Shown in pieces: positions 52,001 to 60,046 of a DNA stretch of 64,000 nucleotides. Source of the DNA: Prevotella sp. UBA2711 (GTDB taxonomy: Bacteria > Bacteroidota > Bacteroidia > Bacteroidales > Bacteroidaceae). The position numbers and the translations under genes were made by a program. Where the stretch lies: positions 1-64,000 of the forward strand of contig DEKX01000032.1 in the NCBI GenBank assembly GCA_002354095.1. The letters are read 5' to 3'. The notes under the pieces were generated by a model. It did not search any database and had not been told where the DNA came from. It saw only the letters and a list, made by a program, of their open reading frames with translations. The first letter of the stretch is position 1, and every line of letters starts with the position of its first letter.

Positions 52001-55000
52001 CGGCAAGGGTGCTCCCGGCATCGGTCCTAATAGCGGCACCAGTAGCGGCCGCTTGGAACTGAGCTGGAGAAACGCCGAAGACTACATCAAATGCAGCAAT
52101 TATGCAGTTGCGGAAATCACCTTTGACAAGAAATTCGTGTTGGACGGCAAGTCTGATGAAGCCAATGCCTCGAACATCCACGGCGAGACGATTGTGCCCT
52201 ACGGGAAAACCGGTACGGAGACGAACCCCATCCTTATCGACGATATTGACGACTGGAACTTCTTCGCAAGAACCATCAACGAAGGCAACGACTATAACGG
52301 AAAATATGTGAAGCTGGCCGTTGACCTTAACGACGTGACGAAGATGGCAGGCGCATGGTCGGACAACGTGAGGTATCGCCGTCCCTTCTGCGGCACCTTC
52401 GACGGCGGCGGCCACACCATCACCGTCGATATCCAGAACAGCCTCCAAACCGGTGTCGCCCTCTTCAACTATGTCAAGAATGCCACCATCAAGAATCTCA
52501 ACATGAATGGTAAAATCACCGGCCATAGGCACAGCGCATCGCTCGTGGGCTATGCCGACGGCACAACCAGCGAGACGGGTAACACCATCGAGAACTGTAC
52601 GTCGGCGGTCACCGTCACCGGACCCAGATCCGTCAGCGGCAATAATTTCATGGGAGGTCTGGTGGGCAATGCCCTCAACAGCAAGATTACCATCAAAGGC
52701 TGCGTGTACAGCGGCTTGATGTTGAACGCTGCACAAGGCAGGGGTGCCATACTGGGATGGGGCGAAGCTGACGGTGAGAGAACAATCGACAACTGCCTCT
52801 ACCTGATGTCTGAAGAGCAGAGCACCACCAATCTCGACCTCGCTCGGCAGCAGGGCGGCAACCTCACGGTAAATGCTAACTGTTACAAGACCACCGATGC
52901 AGGTACATACGGCACACAGGTTGATATAGAAGCCGCTGCTGGCGAAATCAGCAGGGTGGTGACGGCAGCCGACAGCAAAACCTACTACATTCCTTGCACC
53001 GTCAGTGGCGAAGTGGATTACTATAAGTGGACAGGCAACGCCATCGCCATTACCGTTCCTACCGTCACGGCACGCGACCAGGCAGTGCTTACATTGGAAA
53101 CCGACTTCACCTGCACCACCGATCCTGGCACCGTGAATGCAGAGGGCTACTATACGCTGACCGTCAGCGGCAAGGGCAATTACACCGGTTCAAAGAGCTT
53201 TGTCTTTGCCGTGGGCAAGGACGACCCTGTCACCAGCGAAACAACAGAACTGAAAGATGGTACGTATAAGGTGTATCACTACTTGCTCAACAATAACCGC
53301 ATCAACATCAGCGGCAATGTCACACTGATTCTCGCCGAAGGTGCTACGCTCAATGCTCCTAAGGGTATCGAGCTGTCCAGCGGCAACACACTGACCATCG
53401 AGGGCCCCGGCGCACTGGTCGTCAACGACTGTGACGCAGGCAAGTCGGGCATCGGTGCCGCGAGCATGGGTAAGCTCACCGTCAATGGCGGACAGCTGGA
53501 CATCCAGGGTGCAGAGGGTGCTGGCGGCATCGGCTCTGACAAAGACAAGACTGCCAGCGGTATTCTGACCATCCTTACCAGTGCCGTCAGCGATTACGTC
53601 AAGTGCAGCAGCTATAAGGTAAGCAGCAATGACTTCACGCTGGCCAAAAGGTTTGTCATTGCCGACGAACAGACCATTGCCACCACAGAGAATATCGGTG
53701 GAAAGAAAATCGTTCCTGCCATGTTGCTCGCCGACCAGGGTAGCACTAACAATGCCGAACTGGAGAACTACGACGGCAAGCAGATTACTGCAGTCCTCAA
53801 CGACCGCACGTTCTACTTAGACGGTAAGTGGAACACCATCAGCCTGCCCTTCGACTACTACATCGATGAATTAAAAGGTGTCGAGGCACGTACCCTAACT
53901 GCTGCCAGCATCGAGGGTACAACGCTCAACCTGACTTTCGGCGATCCTGTAACTGAACTGAAAGCCGGTGTGCCGTACATCATCAAGTTTAACGCTGAGA
54001 GTTATGAGGCTAATGGTAATCATCACCTCGTTAACCCCGTATTCGAGGGCGTGACCATCAACAATACGACTGCCAATTGTGAATTTGGATCGGGCGATAC
54101 CCGCGTACGTTTCATGGGTACTTACGATGCTGTCAACTTCACAGCAGAGGACATCAGCACTTGGTTGATGGATGGTGACCACAATCTCTACAATCCTGCT
54201 AACGGTGCAGGTATCGGGGCTTGCCGTGCCTACTTCATGATTGGTGACGGCAAATCAGGAGCTCGGGTGACTGATTTCAAGATCAAGTTCGGCGATACCG
54301 GCTCACCTGTCGCCTTCACCATCACCGATGCCGACACCTACACTGAGACGGAAGACGTGGAGACGCTCTCCGCCACCTACAATAAGGCACTCGGCGCTGA
54401 GCGTACGGGCAAGTATCAGCCTTGGCTCATACCCTTCGACTACACTATCACGGCAGCCGACGTGGAGAAATTCACGTTCTGGAGGTTAAATATGATTGCC
54501 AACTCGCCAGACCCGAACGTTGAGGCTGGCACTGAAGTATGGGTATATCTTTCGAGAATGAAGGCGGGCGACGTGCTACACGCCAATATGCCTTATGTCT
54601 ATAAGCCTTTGACGGATATGGAGAACTATGAGTTCACCACTGAGAATGCCGTATTGAAAGGGAAAAATACGGGCGTGCTTATTAAAATGGAGACGGCAAA
54701 TGACATCTATTCATTCTATGCCACCTACGAGCCGACGCTGGCAACTGCCCAAGACCCGTTCTACTACGTGAACTATAAAGGTCATCTGAGTGTCGGCAAC
54801 AATGGCACGGTGACTGTGGGTGCCTTCCGCTGGATTCTGCGCGTGGAGAGCAAATCCGGTTCAACACCTGCCAACTCACGCAGTATCGTCTTCATCGACG
54901 GAGACGGAACAACGGGAATAAGCCTCACCCCCGATCCCTCTCCTATAGGCGAGGGGAGTGGATACTGGTTTACCCTTGACGGTCGCCGACTGCAAGGTAA

Positions 55001-55055
55001 GCCTTCGCGTGCTGGTGTCTATATCTATAATGGTAAGAAGTTCGTGATAAAGTAA
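49002..55055 (+). CDS. Giant secreted GLUG-type protein (2017 aa)
   Basis: A signal peptide (ending near GAWADKW) is followed by repeated GLUG-type beta-helix blocks, with the pattern GTFDGGGHTI / GKFYGKGHTI at about residues 100, 365, 630 and 1130 and the returning strands GGIAGLNESDG and ALVGNAFGSG. Two MBG-like domains (tail SGKAGSNYTGSVTI and SGKGNYTGSKSF) precede two near-duplicate beta-helical segments (SSLTINGPGALVI; NTLTIEGPGALVV). The C-terminal part has FPFDY/IPFDYTI-like blocks shared with the 3237-aa protein (LPFDYTIDANM). The tail (YWFTLDGRRLQGKPSRAGVY ending in KKFVIK) is T9SS-like and follows SLTPDPSPIGEG encoded by a REP-like palindrome. Predicted surface protein; it has its own promoter and shared operator. 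Confidence 0.8.
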   Translation: MKKKLLFMMLLLCAVVQGAWADKWDGKTTKRPAEYGVAPNFVFFIRTAAELAYIQQNWEVRDCYGLPGNDGYCYKYTYYLEDDFDMTAVNWKPFDHAFEGKFYGKGHTIKIKNDSYTSSNCQGLFAEIAKNGLVEDVRLEVDFNFNNSRKVGGITGDNYGTIKDCWVTGTITTNHYNTSNDADLGGIAGLNESDGKIQYCCFDGTVKNTAKNTGVGGLVGRNKGTLEHCTFYGDVVSGRTQANIFIGVQKKAYSECYTNYDGAEISAIGTEYDVYHDAIMYRFKYFYNSTMYISSEEQWKEFASYVNHGFTFKDKTVALDKDITVTVVNEKIWNTTSSAPKVDDPTLKPFVGSGYLSSFQGTFDGGGHTITFNVDKRNYKDLRVKGLAPFRWVCGATIKNLIVAGTFNNREGDYTSALVGNAFGSGNKIEDCVVKALVAGNSAAGFVGNLLNGDIALDGCVMTGVLHSVNRSAFIGWGNCDKQDVTNCLYIRQSVQDNNNLDLVKNDATLAMSNTYKTTPAGSKGTPADMYVTEPTELGNVKKEYSVCSHLTAYEHGVKYDGKWYKAATEFTGEGTAENPYIISSAEEWERFAYRVNQGNNYFDQHLKLTSDISVTTVAGTAENTFRGTFDGGGKTLTVNYTGGDYTAPFSYTTDATIKNLNVDGTINTTGKYAGGIVGSAYGKLTLDRCRSSVAINSSVSGEAWHGGLVGYGANYNELSIDRCVFDGSFSTTNGSTHCGGLIGFKEGGTEYSTYTISNSFVKPRSVAAGMVSGSFIGSLREDGKYPITNSYFVKIGDLPANQGIQAYSSVPAGNITRQMTFIGETYFVPCTVEANQLYQYTGSSITVDNPTVKAYDGTTLTANTDYTYTTDPAEVKSEGTYNLVVSGKAGSNYTGSVTIPFMVAGDASDDKNLTTGEYTVHNTLIIDDRIPIKGDVVINILENVVLYASKGIELPEGSSLTINGPGALVIQSCDENNAGIGGATMGTLIINSGQVDILGGKGAPGIGPNSGTSSGRLELSWRNAEDYIKCSNYAVAEITFDKKFVLDGKSDEANASNIHGETIVPYGKTGTETNPILIDDIDDWNFFARTINEGNDYNGKYVKLAVDLNDVTKMAGAWSDNVRYRRPFCGTFDGGGHTITVDIQNSLQTGVALFNYVKNATIKNLNMNGKITGHRHSASLVGYADGTTSETGNTIENCTSAVTVTGPRSVSGNNFMGGLVGNALNSKITIKGCVYSGLMLNAAQGRGAILGWGEADGERTIDNCLYLMSEEQSTTNLDLARQQGGNLTVNANCYKTTDAGTYGTQVDIEAAAGEISRVVTAADSKTYYIPCTVSGEVDYYKWTGNAIAITVPTVTARDQAVLTLETDFTCTTDPGTVNAEGYYTLTVSGKGNYTGSKSFVFAVGKDDPVTSETTELKDGTYKVYHYLLNNNRINISGNVTLILAEGATLNAPKGIELSSGNTLTIEGPGALVVNDCDAGKSGIGAASMGKLTVNGGQLDIQGAEGAGGIGSDKDKTASGILTILTSAVSDYVKCSSYKVSSNDFTLAKRFVIADEQTIATTENIGGKKIVPAMLLADQGSTNNAELENYDGKQITAVLNDRTFYLDGKWNTISLPFDYYIDELKGVEARTLTAASIEGTTLNLTFGDPVTELKAGVPYIIKFNAESYEANGNHHLVNPVFEGVTINNTTANCEFGSGDTRVRFMGTYDAVNFTAEDISTWLMDGDHNLYNPANGAGIGACRAYFMIGDGKSGARVTDFKIKFGDTGSPVAFTITDADTYTETEDVETLSATYNKALGAERTGKYQPWLIPFDYTITAADVEKFTFWRLNMIANSPDPNVEAGTEVWVYLSRMKAGDVLHANMPYVYKPLTDMENYEFTTENAVLKGKNTGVLIKMETANDIYSFYATYEPTLATAQDPFYYVNYKGHLSVGNNGTVTVGAFRWILRVESKSGSTPANSRSIVFIDGDGTTGISLTPDPSPIGEGSGYWFTLDGRRLQGKPSRAGVYIYNGKKFVIK
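54922..54956. repeat. REP-like palindrome in the sorting-domain linker of the 2017-aa protein
   Basis: GCCTCACCCCCGATCCCTC followed by TCCTATAGGC and GAGGGG. It is translated in frame as SLTPDPSPIGEG just before the sorting tail, as at 34914-34950. Confidence 0.82.
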
Positions 55056-55066
55056 ATACGGAAGCT

Positions 55067-55210
55067 ATGAAGAAGAGCTATCAGAAACCTACGATAACGG
55101 TAGTGAAGATTCAGCAACACGCCTTCATGAGTGGCAGTCCAATGGGCGGTCGCGTTGAACCGGACCTACCTGCTGCTTCGCGCTATGACGATGACTACTA
55201 TACTTATTAG
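55067..55210 (+). CDS. Small 47-aa peptide of the MKK-x-Y-x-x-P-T type
   Basis: Short gene 11 nt after the 2017-aa protein and 4 nt before the next lipoprotein. The product begins MKKSYQKPTITVVKIQQ and ends in an acidic, Tyr-rich tail (RYDDDYYTY). It shares the basic N-terminus and the Y-x-x-P-T-x-x-V-V core with the 45-aa peptide at 44768 and occupies the same place between a giant GLUG protein and a lipoprotein. No signal peptide. Function unknown; the conserved position argues that it is translated. Confidence 0.65.
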   Translation: MKKSYQKPTITVVKIQQHAFMSGSPMGGRVEPDLPAASRYDDDYYTY

Positions 55211-55214
55211 GCGA

Positions 55215-55880
55215 ATGAAAATGACAGTTAGGATGATGAAATACAAATTGTATGTAATACTGGCAGCCGTTGTTCTCCTGGTGGGAATGACAGGCTGCTC
55301 AAAGGATGATAATACGAATCCACCCCCCATCGACGATCCTGTTCCCCCCATTGACGAACCTGTTTCGGATGAGGACCTTGTCGGTGTCTGGTGGGACGAG
55401 TTTGAGTATGCAGACGTTACAGAATATGGCATTCCCTTCAGCCGGGTACTACTGGCTGTGATGGTCGGGAAAGACCATACAGGCTGCATCTATCTGGGCG
55501 TGTACAATAGTGATAGCTACGTACCACTGGCCGTTTATGGCGGACCGGAGGATGCTGGGTTCACCTGGCGGCTACTCGACGACGGCAGGGTGCAGCTCAG
55601 TGACCCTGTTACGGGCGAGAGCTATGCACTGTCTCGCGCCCTCCGTGCAAGTGGCAGCAACTACGGTGGAGTCATGACCAATGTTTCCAACACGCACATG
55701 ACCTACACAGAAAACAGTGTGAAGTTAGACAACGGCACCTATTCTGGTGTACTCACCAAAGCCAATGCCGAAGAGGAAGTCGAAATCGACGTGAAGTTGA
55801 CCCCCGCCGACAGGGACTGGGATGTCATTCCCCCCGATGATCCGAACATACCTGCAACATCCCGTAAGGATGCCATCTAA
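55215..55880 (+). CDS. Lipoprotein of unknown function
   Basis: 221-aa lipoprotein. The ATG at 55215 is used; the frame opens earlier (55131) but that part overlaps the small peptide gene. A second possible start is at 55233 (MMKYKLYVIL...). The lipobox is MTGC, followed by SKDDN and a Pro/Asp-rich linker (PPPIDDPVPPIDEPV). The mature domain starts with EDLVGVWWDEF, reminiscent of lipocalin-like/META-type lipoproteins that begin with L-x-G-x-W, and has predicted beta strands (FTWRLLDDGRVQL; TYSGVLTKAN). I do not recognise it further. It is the lipoprotein counterpart of the 44915 gene in the second GLUG unit. Confidence 0.72.
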   Translation: MKMTVRMMKYKLYVILAAVVLLVGMTGCSKDDNTNPPPIDDPVPPIDEPVSDEDLVGVWWDEFEYADVTEYGIPFSRVLLAVMVGKDHTGCIYLGVYNSDSYVPLAVYGGPEDAGFTWRLLDDGRVQLSDPVTGESYALSRALRASGSNYGGVMTNVSNTHMTYTENSVKLDNGTYSGVLTKANAEEEVEIDVKLTPADRDWDVIPPDDPNIPATSRKDAI

Positions 55881-55981
55881 AAGAATATTAAACGAACTCG
55901 AATATGAAAAAGAAATTTAGTTGAGGGACAAATATCTGACGCGTTGACTTTCAGAATGAGCTATTAAGAAACTTTGTACGG

Positions 55982-56956
55982 ATGTTTGAAGACCAGAAAA
56001 AACGATACAGGAAATTCCGCGAGTGGCAGAAAATGCCCCATCATGTGAAACCGATGACCGAAGAGGAACATATCTGTCCCACTTGTGGCAGACATTATGT
56101 GGGCAACTATTGTCCACAGTGCGGACAGTCGTCGAAGATTGGGCGATACTCGTTCAAGAATGCCTTCCTGCTGTTTATCGATGTCTGGGGGCTTGGCAAC
56201 CGAGGTATGTTCCGCACGATACGCGACCTGCTACTGCGCCCAGGCTATATGATTCGCGACTACCTGAGAGGTATGCAGATGGCTTATTTCCCGCCGTTCA
56301 AAATGTTCTTCTTGATTACGGCTCTGTCGCTTGTTATTGATTCAGGGCTGAACATTCGGGGTTTGAACCGTTTTGAACTTCAGGAGAAAGAGGCTGAGGA
56401 ATTATTTGGTGTGGAATCATCAAGTAAGGACAAGGGTAATAGTGAGGAGCTTGATGCAAAGACAAAGCAGTCGGAAGTTAAGGATAACAAAGAACAAGCA
56501 TCAGAGGAAAAGAAAGACAAAGTAGATAGGGAGTACGAACGAATGAAAGATGGAGTCAATGCATGGCTTGACAATGAAAGTAATAGTTCTTATGTTGTAC
56601 TCATGATGCTGCTGCTGTACTCCTTTCCGCTATGGCTCCTGATACGCCGTTGTCCTGCCATTCCTGACTTTCGCTTCTCTGAGTGTTTCGTAGCGATGGT
56701 CTATATCATCAATATGTTGGACATCTATACTTTGATACCTCAGTTTATGTGCGTCAGCTATAAGACCGAAATGATTTTTTCCTTGACAGTTACTTTGCTG
56801 ATGATTGTTCCCGTGAAGCAATTATCGGGATACAGCTACTGGCAAGCCGTCTGGAGGATGTTTGTGGCTCTCATTCTCGCCTTCATAATGGCTCTGGTAT
56901 TGTATGTCTTCTTTTTTTTAATGTTAAACATATACGCAGATATTAAATACGGCTGA
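55982..56956 (+). CDS. DUF3667 family membrane protein
   Basis: 324 aa. An N-terminal zinc-ribbon (CPTCGRHYVGNYCPQCGQ, residues 32-49) is followed by the DUF3667 core (GRYSFKNAFLLFIDV; GMFRTIRDLLLRPGYMIRDY; PFKMFFLITALSL) and, after a charged, low-complexity linker (about 130-195), four further membrane helices. This arrangement is typical of the Bacteroidota DUF3667 family, whose function is unknown. A weak promoter-like sequence lies upstream (TTGAC near 55945 and AACTTTG at 55970). It is followed after 8 nt by the secreted protein at 56965, so these two are likely cotranscribed. Confidence 0.82.
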   Translation: MFEDQKKRYRKFREWQKMPHHVKPMTEEEHICPTCGRHYVGNYCPQCGQSSKIGRYSFKNAFLLFIDVWGLGNRGMFRTIRDLLLRPGYMIRDYLRGMQMAYFPPFKMFFLITALSLVIDSGLNIRGLNRFELQEKEAEELFGVESSSKDKGNSEELDAKTKQSEVKDNKEQASEEKKDKVDREYERMKDGVNAWLDNESNSSYVVLMMLLLYSFPLWLLIRRCPAIPDFRFSECFVAMVYIINMLDIYTLIPQFMCVSYKTEMIFSLTVTLLMIVPVKQLSGYSYWQAVWRMFVALILAFIMALVLYVFFFLMLNIYADIKYG

Positions 56957-56964
56957 CTTTCAGA

Positions 56965-57798
56965 ATGAGATATAAGATAGGGATACGGATTGTCTATACC
57001 ATGATGCTCGCGATGCTGATGGTGCAGTATGCTCGTGCTCAGGAGGATGACAGCATTACTTATTCGCTCCATCTTCCAGAGACGGTGGTGCTGGCTGATG
57101 GTATGACCTTTGAGGAATACCTGCTGAAACAGGTGCTTGCTAACGCCAAGCCGCTGAAGAAACGGATAGAGACGCTGAACTATTCTGTGACGTGTCAGTT
57201 GGAGAAAGACATTGATCTGACGAAGTTTCCCCACCGGCGTACTATCACCTTTGCTGCCCGGCTTGCAGGGTATGGTCCTATTGTGTCGGCGCTCAGAGAA
57301 CACAAGCATTTCGGCATCACAATGGCTGAAGACGTACACTTCAATAGAGGAAAGATAACGACCTCGAATGTACGGATGGTGGAGATGAAGCAGCAGCTGA
57401 CAGAAAAACAGGTAGCCTCGTTTCTGAAGCACGACGGCATGATGAGTGCTAATGTGTATGACAAATTCTATAAAAAGGTGCGCCAAAAGGTGAAGGAATT
57501 ACAGAAATTGCGCAAAAAGAACAAGGAAACGGGTATGAAGTATGTGGGCAGCTATACATCGGGCAGCAGGACTGTCTATGTGGTGAAACTCGACAATATG
57601 AAGGTAGATATTGCGGAGGGTTGTTGGCAGATATCGCGTATCAGTTATCAGGAGGGACAGAACAATATGTACTATGAATTCAAGGAAGTACGTCCCAATC
57701 TTTTCTTGCTGAGTCACGGACGCGCGAAGTTCTTCCTGGACAGAGCCAAATGGCCTAAAGGCTATGTATCCATGAAGTTGGAATATGCCTATCGGTGA
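56965..57798 (+). CDS. Secreted protein of unknown function
   Basis: 277 aa with a Sec signal peptide (cleavage near YARAQED). The mature protein is basic with a helical, Lys-rich central part (KKVRQKVKELQKLRKKNKE) and beta strands near the end (MYYEFKEVRPNLFLLSHGRA; SMKLEYAYR). I do not recognise a family. The start overlaps a copy of the 16-bp sequence TGACTTTCAGAATGAG that also occurs at 55945, upstream of the DUF3667 gene. Eight nt separate it from that gene, suggesting a two-gene unit. Confidence 0.7.
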   Translation: MRYKIGIRIVYTMMLAMLMVQYARAQEDDSITYSLHLPETVVLADGMTFEEYLLKQVLANAKPLKKRIETLNYSVTCQLEKDIDLTKFPHRRTITFAARLAGYGPIVSALREHKHFGITMAEDVHFNRGKITTSNVRMVEMKQQLTEKQVASFLKHDGMMSANVYDKFYKKVRQKVKELQKLRKKNKETGMKYVGSYTSGSRTVYVVKLDNMKVDIAEGCWQISRISYQEGQNNMYYEFKEVRPNLFLLSHGRAKFFLDRAKWPKGYVSMKLEYAYR

Positions 57799-57861
57799 TT
57801 TAAGAATCTATAACATAGAAACAAATATGTGGGCTTAAAAACATTATACCAAAAATAACAA

Positions 57862-59880
57862 ATGATGAAAAGAATTATTTTTGTCGCAGCACTGGCCTTG
57901 GTAAGTATGGCTGGCTCGGCACAGAATTTTAAAGCGAATCTTGACGAGAGCGTGAGGCCTGGGGACGACTTCTGGCAGTATGCCGTAGGTACGTGGCTGA
58001 AAAACAATCCGCTGGACAATCAGCATTCTACGAATGGTGCGTTTGCCGAGTTGGGGGAACTGAACAAGAAACGTATCAATGCGCTAATCATGAAATATGC
58101 TGACCGGAAAGACCTTCCTCAAGGCAGCGACGGGCAAAAAATAGGGGCACTTTATCGCCTTTACATGGATAGTGTGAGCCGCAACAAGATGGGTTATGAA
58201 CCTATTCTGCCTTATCTGAAGCAGGTGCGTGCCCTAAAAACTCGTGAGGAACTGCTAAGACTGATGTTTGAACTAAGTAGCAAAGGTTTTGGTACTACAC
58301 CCTTCAGTCTCACTCTGGGACTTAACCCATTCAATTCATCGAAGTATATCATAGATGTCGAACACGGAGGTACGACGCTGTACCACGAAGATTATGACCA
58401 TCCCAACGAACAGCAGCAGGCTGTCGTTGAAGCCACTAAGAGCCTGAACAGGGACTTGCTGAAGATGATAGGTAACAGCGAGGCTGATGCCGAGCGCATG
58501 ATGCAGGCTGCTTGGGCCATAGAATACAGAATAGGTATGAAGGAACTTGATCAGGTGGCACAGCGCGACCCGAGTGCTGTCAACCACTTGATGACGTGGA
58601 AACAGCTGTTGAAGGACTTCCATGGCATTGACTGGGTGGCTTACCGTGATGCAATGAACCTGCCGAAAGATATCGACACAGTGAATGTCGGACAACTCGG
58701 CGCGCTGCACGAAGTAGAAAAGGTGCTGACAGAGGTGAGTGTAAAAGATTTGAAGGCATATATGGAACTCAAGATAGTTAGATCTTACAGAAGTTACCTC
58801 AGCGATGCCTTTTCAGATCGTGTTTTTGAGGCCAGCAAGGCAACCTCTGGCTTGAAGGAGCAGCAGCCCCGATTCAAACGTGCAGTCAGTATTGTAAGCG
58901 GTAGTCTTGGAGAGACCGTCGGTAAACTTTATGTGGCAGAGTATTTCCCAGAAGAGAATAAACAGAGCGTCTATCGCATGGTGAAGGATCTGCAGCAGGC
59001 TTTCGAAGACAGATTGCAGGAGAATACTTGGATGAGCGACTCCACCAAGGTTAAAGCCATAGAGAAGTTGCGCGCCATGCATTTCAACATAGGTTACCCT
59101 GACAAGTGGGAGGACTTGGAGAAATTCATCGACATCCGTGAGAATGAGAATCTCGTTGAGAACTACATCCGTATTAATCAGGAAATACGTGCTGCCAAAT
59201 TCCGTAAGTATTGGGGCAAACCTGTTGACAAGACCCAGATGGATGGTTCACCACAGACGGTGAATGCCGGTTATATTCCGCCATTCAACAGCATCGATTT
59301 TCCCGCGGCCATCCTGCAGCCTCCATTCTTCGACCCTGAGGCCGACTATGCTGCCAACTACGGTGCTATTGGCGTGGTGATAGGTCACGAGATGAGTCAT
59401 GGTTTCGACGATCAAGGCTGCCAGTTCGACAAGGATGGCAATATGGTGAACTGGTGGAGGGCCGAAGATAAAGCTAAGTTTGACGAACGCAGCAAGGTGC
59501 TTGCTGACTGGTTTTCTAAGCAGGAGGCTTTGCCCGGACTCTTTGTGAACGGTCAGAAGACGCTTGGCGAAAACATCGGCGACAATGGTGGAATACAGAT
59601 AGCCTATCGCGCTTTCGAAAACCGCGCGAAACAGGAACCTTTGGAGTCAAAAGAAGGCTTTACCCCCGCTCAGCGCTTCTATCTGGCCTACGCCCGTATG
59701 TGGGCGGGCAACGAAACCGATGAATTTACAGCCTACAGGGTAAACAGTGACGTTCACTCACCCCGCATTTTCCGTGTGAATGCCGCCCTGCCGATGATTG
59801 ACTCTTGGTATGATGCCTTTGGTATCCTGCCCACTGACAAGATGTTCATTCCTAAGGAGAAGAGAGTTTTGATATGGTAA
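57862..59880 (+). CDS. M13 family metallopeptidase (neprilysin-like), copy 1
   Basis: 672-aa zinc metalloendopeptidase with a Sec signal peptide (MMKRIIFVAALALVSMAGSA, then Q), so it acts in the periplasm or outside the cell. Zinc motif HEMSH is at about residue 508, the third ligand and following Asp are in ENIGDNGG, the substrate-binding NAGYIPPFN motif (N-A-x-Y) is present, and the C-terminal NSDVHSPRIFRVN matches the family. The length is normal for PepO-like M13 enzymes. Its 5' end is almost identical to that of the next gene, while the rest is only moderately similar. It probably degrades extracellular or periplasmic peptides; specificity is unknown. Confidence 0.93.
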   Translation: MMKRIIFVAALALVSMAGSAQNFKANLDESVRPGDDFWQYAVGTWLKNNPLDNQHSTNGAFAELGELNKKRINALIMKYADRKDLPQGSDGQKIGALYRLYMDSVSRNKMGYEPILPYLKQVRALKTREELLRLMFELSSKGFGTTPFSLTLGLNPFNSSKYIIDVEHGGTTLYHEDYDHPNEQQQAVVEATKSLNRDLLKMIGNSEADAERMMQAAWAIEYRIGMKELDQVAQRDPSAVNHLMTWKQLLKDFHGIDWVAYRDAMNLPKDIDTVNVGQLGALHEVEKVLTEVSVKDLKAYMELKIVRSYRSYLSDAFSDRVFEASKATSGLKEQQPRFKRAVSIVSGSLGETVGKLYVAEYFPEENKQSVYRMVKDLQQAFEDRLQENTWMSDSTKVKAIEKLRAMHFNIGYPDKWEDLEKFIDIRENENLVENYIRINQEIRAAKFRKYWGKPVDKTQMDGSPQTVNAGYIPPFNSIDFPAAILQPPFFDPEADYAANYGAIGVVIGHEMSHGFDDQGCQFDKDGNMVNWWRAEDKAKFDERSKVLADWFSKQEALPGLFVNGQKTLGENIGDNGGIQIAYRAFENRAKQEPLESKEGFTPAQRFYLAYARMWAGNETDEFTAYRVNSDVHSPRIFRVNAALPMIDSWYDAFGILPTDKMFIPKEKRVLIW

Positions 59881-59996
59881 TAATGGTGCAGACCTCGTGG
59901 TATATGGCAAGATATTCACTTCCGAAAGCAATCAGATTGTAGAAGCCTTTGCCGTGAGAAATATAGGATAAAAGCATGATTATAAAAAATAAGTTG

Positions 59997-60004
59997 TATC
60001 TTTG
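59997..60004 (+). promoter_or_regulatory. -7 box for the second M13 peptidase
   Basis: TATCTTTG followed by C; it covers the frame opening at 60002, which therefore cannot be the start. The second peptidase thus has its own promoter. Confidence 0.7.
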
Positions 60005-60046
60005 CAGCCAGAAGTAGGAATGATGATACATAACAAAATTATAATA

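Noticed and set aside
50310..52736. 808-codon open frame on the minus strand
   Set aside because: It lies entirely antisense to the 2017-aa GLUG gene, has no signal or recognisable domain, and is explained by the codon usage of the sense gene.
55904..55924. Six-codon frame starting MKKKFS after the 55215 lipoprotein gene
   Set aside because: Too short to support; at most a decayed gene start.
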